Positions 51,807-60,420 of a DNA stretch of 64,000 nt are shown here, piece after piece. The translations under genes were made by a program, and so were the position numbers. The notes below the pieces were generated by a model. The model worked only from the letters and a program-made list of their open reading frames with translations. It did not search any database and had not been told where the DNA came from. Every line of letters starts with the position of its first letter. The first letter of the stretch is position 1. Location of the stretch: the NCBI RefSeq assembly GCF_031585635.1, contig NZ_CP134197.1, positions 1 through 64,000 of the forward strand, in the 5' to 3' direction. This stretch comes from Paraburkholderia sp. FT54 (GTDB taxonomy: Bacteria > Pseudomonadota > Gammaproteobacteria > Burkholderiales > Burkholderiaceae).

Positions 51807-53272
51807 CGGTGCGACGGTCGGTGAAATGCGCGATGCGGCGCGCCACGTCGAAGGCGGCCGCTTGCGCGACGCTCGCCGTGTGCGGATTGATGGACGGCGC
51901 GAACGCATACGCCGCCGACAACACGGCAGACGCGGTCGCCGTGCCTCAATGCACTGCGAAGCGGCCGTCGTCGCTGTCGTTCAACCGCTGGCAGGAAGAC
52001 TGGTCGGTGCTGGCGAATCCGTGCGTGCCGCGCGAGCCGTTCGATGCCCTCAAGTACATGCCGACGAGCACTGATCCGTCGACGTATCTGTCGCTCGGTG
52101 CGAACCTGCGTGAGCGCTTCGAACTGAACAACACGCCGCTTTTCGGACTCGGCAGCGCGCGGCCCGACAGCTACGTGATCCAGCGCGCCGAAGTGCATGC
52201 CGACGCTCGCATCGGGCAACATGTGCAGGCCTTCTTTCAGTTCGAAGACGCGCGGGCCTTCGGCAAGGATTCGGTGTCGCCTGTCGACAAGAATCCGCTC
52301 GATATCGAGCAGGCGTTCGTCGCGTTCGTCTATGGCGTCGGCGGCGGCACGTTCAAGACGCGCGTCGGCCGCCAGGAAATGGCGTTCGACTTGCAGCGGT
52401 TCGTCTCGGTGCGCGATGGGCCGAACGTGCGTCAGGCATTCGACGCGTTGTGGGCCGACTATGAAATCGACAAGTGGCGCTTTATCGGCTATATGACGCA
52501 ACCCGTGCAGTATCGCGACGTCACCGTGTTCGACGATGTGTCGAACCGGCATCTCACGTTTAGCGGCGTGCGCGTCGAACGCGCGAGCACGGGGCCGGGC
52601 GATCTGTCCGCGTACTGGTCGCGCTACACCCGCGACAACGCGCGCTTTCTCGACGCGGCAGGCACCGAGCATCGCGATGTGTTCGACGTGCGTTACGCGG
52701 GCAAGGCTGTCCCATTCGATTGGGATGCCGAAACGATGGTGCAGACGGGGCACGTCGGCAAGGACACCATCGGCGCTTGGGCGTTCGGGTTGCTGGGCGG
52801 CTATACGTTCGCGTCGGTGGCGGGCTCGCCGCGATTGGGCTTGCAAGTGGATGGCGCATCGGGCGACCGGCATCCGGGCGATGGACGCGTGGAAACCTTC
52901 AATCCGCTGTTTCCGAACGGCTACTACTTCACGCTTGCCGGATACACGGGCTATAGCAATCTGATACACGTGAAGCCGTCCATCACGTTCAAGGTGTCGC
53001 CCAAGGTCACGCTGCTCACGGCGCTCGGTTTCCAGTGGCGCGCGACGACGGCCGATGCGATCTACGGCCAGGGCTCGGCCGTGGTGCCCGGCACGGCAGG
53101 GAAGGGGACGCGTTGGACGGGAATGTATGCGCAGATCCGCGCCGACTGGCTCGTCAGCCCGAACGTCGCCTTCGCGCTGGAAGCGGTGCATTTCGAAGTC
53201 GGCGATTCGATCCGCGCTTTAGGGGCGCGCAACGCGGACTATGTGGGCGTCGAAGCGAAATTCGGATGGTGA
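51803..53272 (+). CDS. AlgE-type (alginate export family) outer-membrane channel
   Basis: A 489-aa beta-barrel protein. Signal-like N-terminus ends ANAYAADN. YMPTSTDPSTYLSLGANLRERFELNN, the plug/first strand RAEVHADARIGQHVQAFFQFEDARAFG, TRVGRQEMAFDLQRFVSVRDGPNVRQAFD and VEFKFGW-like terminus (AKFGW) are typical of the alginate-export superfamily, whose members often act as substrate-specific porins. GTG at 51803 overlaps the preceding stop by 4 bp. Likely admits the substrate of the cluster. Confidence 0.85.
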   Translation: MTVRRSVKCAMRRATSKAAACATLAVCGLMDGANAYAADNTADAVAVPQCTAKRPSSLSFNRWQEDWSVLANPCVPREPFDALKYMPTSTDPSTYLSLGANLRERFELNNTPLFGLGSARPDSYVIQRAEVHADARIGQHVQAFFQFEDARAFGKDSVSPVDKNPLDIEQAFVAFVYGVGGGTFKTRVGRQEMAFDLQRFVSVRDGPNVRQAFDALWADYEIDKWRFIGYMTQPVQYRDVTVFDDVSNRHLTFSGVRVERASTGPGDLSAYWSRYTRDNARFLDAAGTEHRDVFDVRYAGKAVPFDWDAETMVQTGHVGKDTIGAWAFGLLGGYTFASVAGSPRLGLQVDGASGDRHPGDGRVETFNPLFPNGYYFTLAGYTGYSNLIHVKPSITFKVSPKVTLLTALGFQWRATTADAIYGQGSAVVPGTAGKGTRWTGMYAQIRADWLVSPNVAFALEAVHFEVGDSIRALGARNADYVGVEAKFGW

Positions 53273-53561
53273 CCGGGAAGTCGCGGCGATAGGCGGCAAA
53301 CCCCGTTCGTGGTCCGCGAAGATATCGTTTGTAGCGTTTAACTAGCACTGTCTCGATACTGGGCCGGGTGGCAACTTCCTTAACGGTTTGCTTTCTTGTC
53401 TCTTGCATTTGTCTGCGTTCTGCCTATTCTCAATCGTACTTCGACCCAGCACGAAGCTATCGGCGTTACGCACGTTCCATGAACTCAGTGACAAAGCAGC
53501 CACGCGTGCTCACGAATCCCGGTGCAAGTTCGAATAACTGCAATCACTCGCGGAGCGACTC
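53273..53561. other. gene-free stretch
   Basis: No gene recognised between the AlgE-type gene and the small gene at 53562. Confidence 0.5.
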
Positions 53562-53801
53562 ATGAAGTCCACCGAATTTAAAATCACCGTTTCCGGCGCG
53601 GCATTGGAAAAAGGGCAGGTCGCTCATGCTTCGGCGCAGATGAATGTTGCGCTCCTCACAGCCTTGGTCGGCGAGGGGCCCGCGCCGGTAAAGGGACCTG
53701 TTTGGTCGAACATTCTCTTGAACGGCGGCAGAATATTTTTGGGTGAACTAGCAGAAAAGCTTCAAAAGGCTGCGGACCAGGAGCTAGGTGGCGGGGGCTG
53801 A
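53562..53801 (+). CDS. small unknown protein, partner of the Cys-rich protein
   Basis: A 79-aa product of no family I know. It starts MKSTEFKITVSGAALEK, has a mostly hydrophobic-amphipathic centre and a Gly-run C-terminus (ELGGGG). GGAG precedes ATG at 7 bp. It ends inside or 1 bp before the next gene, so the two are translationally coupled. No signal peptide or double-glycine leader. Confidence 0.6.
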   Translation: MKSTEFKITVSGAALEKGQVAHASAQMNVALLTALVGEGPAPVKGPVWSNILLNGGRIFLGELAEKLQKAADQELGGGG

Positions 53802-53802
53802 G

Positions 53803-54252
53803 ATGGCGTCCCCTTCAGGGTGCAGTGCCAATGCGGTCGAAGGCGATGTCGGCCTCGGTCCACTAGGCACCTGTCCAAGCGCGCCGGCCGAAGCGGCATC
53901 AGCCGTCCTTGGGGCCGTGATGGAAAATGGGACCGTCGCGTATATCAGCCCAAAAATCCCGGTGAGCGATACGCTGCTGAGCGGTCTTCGTGCGAATGGT
54001 ATTCCGCTTGAAAATCGCATCCGATTCCTCGGGCCGTGCATGGGTGGAGCATGCGCGCAGTGGACGGGTCATCGTTGTGGACTTGTCGATGCTATTGTCG
54101 CTGCCCCGGCGGTTCTTTCCGAGCCCGAGGACGGAATGCCTAAATGTGGTATTCGAGGCACCTGCCGATGGTATGCCCAACATGCGCATGCAGCGTGCGT
54201 GCAATGCCCCATCGTGATTTACGACCCGCACGGCACGAACGAGACCCGTTGA
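53803..54252 (+). CDS. Cys-rich unknown protein
   Basis: A 149-aa protein of unknown family. The N-terminal half is ordinary; the C-terminal half has seven cysteines at residues 79, 84, 92, 115, 121, 132 and 135 in the spacing C-x4-C-x7-C ... C-x5-C-x10-C-x2-C, within GPCMGGACAQWTGHRCGL and CGIRGTCRWYAQHAHAACVQ. This suggests a metal or Fe-S site in a cytoplasmic protein. ATG at 53803 with GGGGG is used; GTG at 53788 after AGGAG is an alternative. Coupled to the small gene before it. Confidence 0.65.
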   Translation: MASPSGCSANAVEGDVGLGPLGTCPSAPAEAASAVLGAVMENGTVAYISPKIPVSDTLLSGLRANGIPLENRIRFLGPCMGGACAQWTGHRCGLVDAIVAAPAVLSEPEDGMPKCGIRGTCRWYAQHAHAACVQCPIVIYDPHGTNETR

Positions 54253-54414
54253 CATACGGGTTCCTCGTTCGATAGGTCAATTGCAGTAGTGGTACCGGGT
54301 GGGCGCGTGACGCCGGGCAATCGGCTTCTCGCGCCTTTTTTCTGTGCAACGCCAACCGGACCGCCGCGCTCGTCATGGTCGGTGACCCCGGCTCTTTAGC
54401 ATGCGAGTAATTGC

Positions 54415-54588
54415 GGACACCATCTGGCTTTCTTCGTGGACGATATCGAGGCGCCGGTTGCGTATCTGGGGGGTCACGGACTTAAGGTGTCGGGCGCTCC
54501 CGAATACAAGACGAACAGCCCGTACATTGACGAGGCTTGGGTGTACTTCGTGTCGCCTTGGAAAATGCAGCTTGAGCTTGTGAGTTGA
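54415..54588 (+). pseudogene. VOC-family (glyoxalase) gene fragment
   Basis: Frame at 54415 encodes GHHLAFFVDDIEAPVAYLGG then EAWVYFVSPWKMQLELVS and a stop, clearly the C-terminal part of a VOC/glyoxalase domain. Upstream in frame a stop (TAG) occurs 18 bp earlier and no other N-terminal part is seen, so the gene is truncated at its 5' end. Confidence 0.7.
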
Positions 54589-55229
54589 AGTGTGTTACCG
54601 AGACCAGGCTGCGTTGATTCGCACCACGCGAACATGAACCGTCTTTGAATCTCTTCCCATCACGAATGTCTGATTATCGCTTTTCGGTCAATCAGAAAAC
54701 TCCTCGCGCTTGGGCACAATGGCTATCGACGACTGTTTCCAAGGCTGCCTTTCTGCCCGGGTTATCCGCATAACGGGTACTCGCAACAACGGTCGTCGCG
54801 GCAAGCCGCTGGGAACGCCAGTTCACAGCATGTGAAGTTTCTGTCCGAGTCAGCCTGGCGAATGTCTTGCACATCTGCAGCAACTCCCTACGCTGGTGTG
54901 CATGCTTGGGATATTCCGCTCAGTATCCGGGTAAGCCATTGGGTGTGAGGTGACGCACGAGCATGCGCTGTCGAGGCGCACTTACTGCGTTGAACCGAAA
55001 GCAGCTACTGCGGGTAAACGTGGAAGTTTCCCGAACAGATTTCCGCCGATACGGAATCAACGGCAAGCACTGGATTGATGGAACCGTCGCACCAACGGTG
55101 GCCGCGGACAATTTGAGGTCGACTTGTAGTTGCATGTCGGTGCTTCTTTCACGATAGCCCGAATGAACGACGCGATTCACGGAGGGCGTCCGCCCGAGTT
55201 CGCAATAACAAGAACCTGAGAGAAGACAA
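54589..55229. other. gene-free stretch
   Basis: About 640 bp with no supportable gene. It precedes the diguanylate cyclase gene and may include decayed sequence. Confidence 0.45.
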
Positions 55230-57119
55230 TTGGGACAGCCATCCGAGAAGCCGCCTACCCGGTTGAGCGCACTGATCGAAGCAATGCTGTCACCAGGCTG
55301 GGACAACGCTGTCCGGGCCATGGTGCTCGCATTGGCGGTGACGACGGTGACGAGCCTTGTCAGCAGGGCGCTCAAGGTGACGGCCGGAGAAATCGGTCCA
55401 ATCTGGTTGACCAATGCCGCCCTCCTTGCGCAAATGATAGTAGTACCGCACAGACTGCGATGCTGGGCATTTGCCGGGGGCATGCTGGGCTATCTAAGCG
55501 CCAGCCTGCTGGTTGGTGAACGTTTATTTGTGTCCGTTTCATATTTGTGCGCCAACCTCCTTGAGGTGCTGGTGGCGCTGGCATTCGCCCCGCCTGTCTC
55601 AACGGTCGTCGAATTTTTTTCTCCGAAGCCTCTCGTGAAATTCATGGCCGGTGCTGTGTTGCTCGCGCCGGTTGTATCCGGACTGCTTGTGACGTCCATG
55701 CTGCACGGACAGTTAGTCGGCCATCTGCTGCAAAACTTTTGCAAATGGGTCCTCTCGGATGCCTTGAGCCTTGCGATATTGACGCCCGTCGCCATCGTCT
55801 TCTGGACCGGCGAGGTGACCCAACTGCTGCGTGTCGAGCGTCGGCGAAGGACGGGGTGCCTCCTGCTCCTGGTTTGCGTCATCACGACGGGCGTATTCGG
55901 GCAAAATCACTTTCCGCTGTTGTACTGGGCGCTCCCGCCCATCGTGCTACTGGCGCTTCAGGCAGAAATGGCAGGCTTGATGGTGGGGTTGCTCCTGTGC
56001 CTGGGGATTGCGGTGTCGTTTACCGTTCGCGGGTCGGGACCGCTCTGGACGTTTCCGTATGGGGACTTGGCCACCCGCGTCTTTGCGCTCCAATTTTTTC
56101 TCGTCGCGGCGATGGGCATTGCTTTACCTATCAGCGCTACGCAGATGGGGCGTTGCCGCCTTCTTGCAATGTTCCGCGACCTCGAGCAGCGATACCGGAT
56201 ACTGGCAGAGAACGCGACCGATATCGTCATGAGCATGGCGCCCGATGGCAGGCTCACGTACGTTTCACCACGCGCTACGGCCGTGATAGGAATTGCCCCT
56301 GAAAACCTTGTTGGTTTGCAGCTCCCGGACCTGGTTCTGTCCGACGACCGCGATGCCCTTGCTGCAGCAATCAAGAGCATGGCGATGGGTGCGTCCAGGG
56401 CTTCCCAGGTGATTCGCTTCCGGCGCATGGATGGCCAGGTCGTGTGGATGGAATGTACCTTCGCCCTGTCATCGAAAGGTTTCGCGGCAAGCCCCCACGC
56501 GCTCACGGCGACAGCGCACGACATTACGGAGCGCTGGGCGGCAGAGCAACGCCTCGCAGATGAGCGAAGTCAATTACATGCGTTTGCCTTCCGGGACGGA
56601 CTGACCGGCGTTTTTAACCGTCGGTACTTCGACCGCGAAATGGCACTTCAAGCGCAGCCGGAGTTCTGGGCAGAAGGTCGCAGTTTTGTCGGGATTGTCA
56701 TGGTCGATATCGACGGATACAAGAGCTACAACGACCGATACGGTCACCAGGCTGGCGATGAATGTATGCGCGCGATAGCGCAAGCTATTGCATCCTCGGC
56801 GAAACGTCCTGGAGACATAGTCGCGCGCTACGGTGGGGACGAGTTTGCATTGATTCTGAAGGAAACCGACCCGGACGGAGCGCGCGTAGTTTCCGAGCGC
56901 ATCCGGCAGACCGTTGAAAGTCTCCAGATTCCACATGTCGCGTCCCCCGCGGGTATTGTCACGGTCAGTTGCGGAGTGGCGGCACAACAACCGGACAGTG
57001 TTGGCGACAGCCTTAACCTGGTTGCAGCCGCGGATAGAGCGCTATATGCGGCGAAGCGGCGAGGACGGAACCAGACTTGTGTGGCCGGGGCCGACGAGAA
57101 AGATGACGCAGGATTGTGA
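55230..57119 (+). CDS. membrane diguanylate cyclase (MASE1-PAS-GGDEF)
   Basis: A 629-aa signalling protein. Residues about 25-300 form an integral-membrane MASE1-like sensor of about eight helices (GEIGPIWLTNAALLAQMIV, CANLLEVLVALAF). A PAS domain follows at about 315-440 (ILAENATDIVMSMAPDGRLTYVS, VVWMECTF, TAHDITER). The GGDEF domain (about 455-620) has DGLTGVFNRRYFD, VDIDGYKSYND, RYGGDEFALIL and ADRALYAAKRRGRN, an intact active site; no RxxD inhibitory site is obvious before it. Start TTG at 55230 after GAGAGAAG. Makes cyclic di-GMP; the signal is unknown. Confidence 0.9.
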   Translation: MGQPSEKPPTRLSALIEAMLSPGWDNAVRAMVLALAVTTVTSLVSRALKVTAGEIGPIWLTNAALLAQMIVVPHRLRCWAFAGGMLGYLSASLLVGERLFVSVSYLCANLLEVLVALAFAPPVSTVVEFFSPKPLVKFMAGAVLLAPVVSGLLVTSMLHGQLVGHLLQNFCKWVLSDALSLAILTPVAIVFWTGEVTQLLRVERRRRTGCLLLLVCVITTGVFGQNHFPLLYWALPPIVLLALQAEMAGLMVGLLLCLGIAVSFTVRGSGPLWTFPYGDLATRVFALQFFLVAAMGIALPISATQMGRCRLLAMFRDLEQRYRILAENATDIVMSMAPDGRLTYVSPRATAVIGIAPENLVGLQLPDLVLSDDRDALAAAIKSMAMGASRASQVIRFRRMDGQVVWMECTFALSSKGFAASPHALTATAHDITERWAAEQRLADERSQLHAFAFRDGLTGVFNRRYFDREMALQAQPEFWAEGRSFVGIVMVDIDGYKSYNDRYGHQAGDECMRAIAQAIASSAKRPGDIVARYGGDEFALILKETDPDGARVVSERIRQTVESLQIPHVASPAGIVTVSCGVAAQQPDSVGDSLNLVAAADRALYAAKRRGRNQTCVAGADEKDDAGL

Positions 57120-57192
57120 CGTCGACAATGCATAGCAAACCACGGACAGCGGCCGTGAGTATGCGTTCAGCGAGTTGCAGCGTGATGTTTCG

Positions 57193-57531
57193 CTACAACT
57201 GCGTCTGCATGATGTCGGTGTAGGCGCTTACGAGTCTATTACGGATCTGGAGTGATTCCTGAAACATGATGCCGGCCTTCGCCCCGTCGATCATCGCATC
57301 ATTGAGCGAGACGTTCGGTGCGCCCACTTCGAATGCCTGCATCTCACCATTTGCCGACGCCTGACTGGCGCTGACCTTCGCGAGCGACTGTTGGAGTAGC
57401 TCCGAGAAGCTAACGGGGCCGGTCGCGGGCGAAACTAACGCCGAAGAGTCTGGCGACTGCGCATTCGTCGCCTCAGTCGCCATTACTTGCATCTGCTGCA
57501 GAGCAGATGCGATCGGATTTACGGGCACCAT
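57193..57531 (-). CDS. fliE: flagellar hook-basal body protein FliE
   Basis: A 112-aa protein with the FliE pattern: N-terminal IASALQQMQVMA, SFSELLQQSLAKVSASQ, then LNDAMIDGAKAGIMFQESLQIRNRLVSAYTDIMQTQL, nearly identical in layout to true FliE, which joins the MS ring to the rod. AGGAGA precedes ATG. No other flagellar gene is nearby, whereas fliE normally leads fliFGHIJ, so this is an orphan, perhaps duplicated, copy next to a diguanylate cyclase gene. Confidence 0.9.
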   Translation of the reverse strand: MVPVNPIASALQQMQVMATEATNAQSPDSSALVSPATGPVSFSELLQQSLAKVSASQASANGEMQAFEVGAPNVSLNDAMIDGAKAGIMFQESLQIRNRLVSAYTDIMQTQL

Positions 57532-57917
57532 CGTTATCTCCTGTCATTACGACACGGGCAGACTTAACCTTCTAGAGCCGCACATGTGTGAGCCGGTTTC
57601 GTCTGTAAGAGCTCGCTTCTGGACCGCCATTCCAAGCGGCGAGTCATTATTGAGGGCTCTTCATGACGCTGAGCAGGCAGGCAGATTACGATTTTGTTAT
57701 CTCGAAGCTCGCAACCACGATGATCGTGTGATCGACCGCTCCGACAAGTGGATGGTGTACCCAGGAAACCGGCCGTCCCGATGATGCTCACAACCGGACG
57801 GATCCACCGCATAACTTCAAGGACCTCAAGATCAGCGGCTTTCACCACCTTGGAAGCGCAAAGTACGGCGGTGAAAACGTCTCAGTCGTTAGCGCAGTAC
57901 GGACGTACACATCCAGC
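57532..57917. other. gene-free stretch
   Basis: Between fliE and the PPC-domain gene, which read in the same leftward direction. No gene I can support; short open frames on both strands lack family features. Confidence 0.45.
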
Positions 57918-58325
57918 CTATTCCGCGGGTGGTTCATTTCGTATCACCAGTTCCATGAATCCTGAACTTAAGTCGCGCTCCCGGGAGAAGCGATGTTCGG
58001 GAAGAAGAGCCAGCAATATTTCCGCAGTTGTACGCACCGTGCAACCGCGTCCCACATGACCACCGAACACTCGACCGCGCGGGTCGGCGACCGACATGTG
58101 CAGATGCGCTCCATCAGGTGATATGGATCCGGCGAGCGTCAGGATTTCCAGATCGTCGCGCAGCTCAGTCGGATCCTCGGCCCCGGCAAATCTCAATTGG
58201 GCAACGCTGAGGCTCCCGATGCCCTGGATCACGAAGGCCGCTTGCAACTTGACCTGACGAAGCACATCTTCTAGGGCGACACGCAGATCGTCGCCAGGAA
58301 AGAGACGCAAAGGATGTGCTTGCAT
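57918..58325 (-). CDS. PPC domain-containing protein (DUF296)
   Basis: A 135-aa protein. PGDDLRVALEDVLRQVKLQAAFVIQGIGSLSVAQLRFAG, EILTLAGSISPDGAHLHMSVADPRGRVFGGHV and CTVRTTAEILLALL match the PPC/DUF296 fold, which is found in plant AT-hook proteins and in small stand-alone bacterial trimers. The bacterial role is unknown. The HLHMSVAD histidines are in place for the metal site seen in some members. GGAG precedes ATG. Confidence 0.88.
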   Translation of the reverse strand: MQAHPLRLFPGDDLRVALEDVLRQVKLQAAFVIQGIGSLSVAQLRFAGAEDPTELRDDLEILTLAGSISPDGAHLHMSVADPRGRVFGGHVGRGCTVRTTAEILLALLPEHRFSRERDLSSGFMELVIRNEPPAE

Positions 58326-58779
58326 CGCGCTGCTCCAGGCGGGGGTGGCGATGGGTTAGGGGATTGAGTTCGGCCACAACTGAGCGTCAGCTTCGCACAT
58401 AACGCCGTCGTTGGGGCGGAAATCGGGCAACTCGGGCAGTTCGGCATCGGGACAGGGTTCCGGCCACGAACCGGCACTCGCAGTTACATTTCCATCGAAT
58501 TCCTTTGGCGATGAGCTAAGCTAATCTGGTGGCGATCGGACCAACGCGGTCGTCTTTTGAAGCACGATCCGGGGCCGCCATCGCTGGTCGTCGTCGTACG
58601 TTGGCGTCCGCTTCTGAACACGTAAAAAGACCCTCACTGACCGCTTTGAAGCGGTGCATAAGAAGGGCCAAAAGCAATGGGCATTCGTCGCCGCTGCTCC
58701 AGTTGTTGCTTGCTGATTCGCTAGCCCGTCCAAAACGGTAAGCGTTCCGGCGACATCAATGTTTAAAAGGAGGATGGCA
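58326..58779. other. gene-free divergent stretch
   Basis: Separates the leftward PPC gene from the rightward DUF3303 gene. Nothing coding recognised. Confidence 0.45.
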
Positions 58780-59094
58780 ATGAAATACGTGATTAGCTGG
58801 TTCGAACGCACACAAGGTTCGCCTATAGAGTACGAGAATGCCCAGAAGCGAATCCTTGATGTATTCAGTCAGTGGAAGGCACCTGAGAACTTCAAGATCG
58901 AGTTTTTCGTGGTGCGTGTGGGAGAGTGGGGTGGGCACATGTTGGTTGACTGCGACGATCCGTTGACGGTTCACAAAGTTTGCTCGACATTCCCTGCGTT
59001 TGAATTTCGGGCGGATCCCGTAGTTGCCGTTGAGGACGCAGTCCGGGTCGAACTCGAAGCGATTGCCTGGCGAGACGGACTGAAAAGTAAGTGA
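58780..59094 (+). CDS. DUF3303 family protein
   Basis: A 104-aa protein beginning MKYVISWFERTQGSP. The single alpha/beta ferredoxin-like domain shows KRILDVFSQWKAPENFKIEFFVVRVGEWGG and a VVAVEDAVRV end, matching DUF3303. A perfect AAAAGGAGG lies at 58765-58773; ATG at 58780 has 6-bp spacing, while the ATG at 58774 abuts it. Function unknown. Confidence 0.8.
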   Translation: MKYVISWFERTQGSPIEYENAQKRILDVFSQWKAPENFKIEFFVVRVGEWGGHMLVDCDDPLTVHKVCSTFPAFEFRADPVVAVEDAVRVELEAIAWRDGLKSK

Positions 59095-59537
59095 CGTCCC
59101 TTCACGGCGAGTGAACCCGAGACACGGTCCTCCCGTTTGAGGTGGCCAGCGGCGTGGCACTGCCGCCGAACTGCGGGCTAGACCCCCGCTCAGTCGGACG
59201 GCCAATGGCCTGCACCCGCGGGCGCGTGCATGAATGCGACGGTGTCCACTTCGTCCACCGGCCTTGGCGAGGGACGGCGTGTTTGTTCATGCCGTCTCAA
59301 AGGATCATATCGGTCCAGAGCCTGCCCGAGCGAAGAGCGGCAGCGTCAAATCGCTCGAGGTGATTCGTGGCTGCGATGATCAGGACATCTGGCGTGCGCC
59401 CGCCCGCACCATGAGCGCGGCGCCTGCTTTTTATGTCGAATATCTACGCATGACTAAACATGTGCGGTTTCCCCCGTCAGACGCGACAATGCCCCAGCGG
59501 CTTCTTGAACTGTCCAGGGCATCTACTCCATGCTGCT
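59095..59537. other. gene-free stretch
   Basis: No supportable gene; frames on the plus strand lack family features. Possibly decayed DNA. Confidence 0.45.
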
Positions 59538-59759
59538 CTAGGGTGGCGGCCCGGCGGAGCCGTCGCAGTTCAGACCGTTCTGACGCCCGATGTTACCGAG
59601 ATACTGCGAAAGCCCTTGAACGTAATCGCTCACCGTCATGCCGGCTTGGGCCTGTGGGCCGGGTGCACAGGCGCCGATAATTCCGCCGTGTACGTTCTTC
59701 ATGGTTTGACGATCCAACGTCTCGACCTTGGATAGGTCCTGGATTGCGAGGGTAGTCAT
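59538..59759 (-). CDS. double-glycine leader peptide (bacteriocin-like precursor)
   Basis: A 73-aa product: MTTLAIQDLSKVETLDRQTM then KNVHGG, a classic double-glycine leader ending at residue 26, followed by a core that starts IIGACAPGPQAQAG, has a short amphipathic helix, two cysteines, and a Gly/Pro-rich tail (GLNCDGSAGPPP). Such leaders are cut by peptidase-containing C39 ABC exporters, and precursors of this kind occur as bacteriocins or RiPP-like peptides. No transporter or immunity gene is next to it. AGGA precedes ATG at 59759. Confidence 0.7.
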   Translation of the reverse strand: MTTLAIQDLSKVETLDRQTMKNVHGGIIGACAPGPQAQAGMTVSDYVQGLSQYLGNIGRQNGLNCDGSAGPPP

Positions 59760-59932
59760 GGCAACTTTCCTGGAAAGCACGTTTAGGTTGGTTTGAGCAG
59801 TTTGGCTTGCTCGCCCAACATATCGCAATCATTGTGCCAGTTGGTCAAACACCATCAATAAATGAGGGATGACGCACCAGCGCTAGTCGTGACACGCAAC
59901 CCCGCAGGCATTTGGAAAAAGGTGGATGGCTT

Positions 59933-60420
59933 TTAGCCAACTTCGAGCGGTATCTGTTGGCCTGGTGGCGACATTGCGCCGCTCACGCCCACGTGGTCGA
60001 AGTTCGTATCGTCGAGCACGAACACCGACGACTTGCCGCCGAGTTCTCGCGTCGCGCGTTTCAACGTATCGGCTCCGGCACGCAGAATCGTCTTGCCGAC
60101 TGCCATGGAGCCGGTGAACGACAGTTTCGCGACATCCGGGTGTGTGAGCTGATCTGGTCGCCGACCTTTTCACCGCGCCCCGTAACGATGTTGAATACGC
60201 CCGCCGGCAAGCTGGGATCAACGCATTGACGTCGCCAAGGAACCCTGCCACTGGGGCGCACGTGAAGCAGGACACCCGGTGGACGTCGCATAGGCTTGTG
60301 CGAACTCTTTGGCGCGCTCTGGTCTCGCAAACAGAAAGCCCTGTGCGAGCGGCCGTGGACGCCTCTTCGACCAGCGCCGCGTTCTGGCGAGCATCACGAG
60401 CATGGGCGCCGAAATCATGA
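59933..60420 (-). pseudogene. aldehyde dehydrogenase pseudogene (betaine-aldehyde dehydrogenase-like)
   Basis: Minus-strand fragments in shifting frames give LPAGVFNIVTGRGEKVGDQISSH, then DVAKLSFTGSMAVGKTILRAG and TLKRATRELGGKSSVFVLDD. These are the cofactor-binding region and the ELGGK catalytic-Glu segment of an aldehyde dehydrogenase of the BADH/succinate-semialdehyde type. Several frameshifts, no start, and a TAA (59933-59935) before the catalytic Cys region show it is dead. Confidence 0.75.

Noticed and set aside
54692..54883. 63-aa minus-strand open frame in the gap before the diguanylate cyclase
   Set aside because: No ribosome-binding site, family or conserved feature; likely chance.
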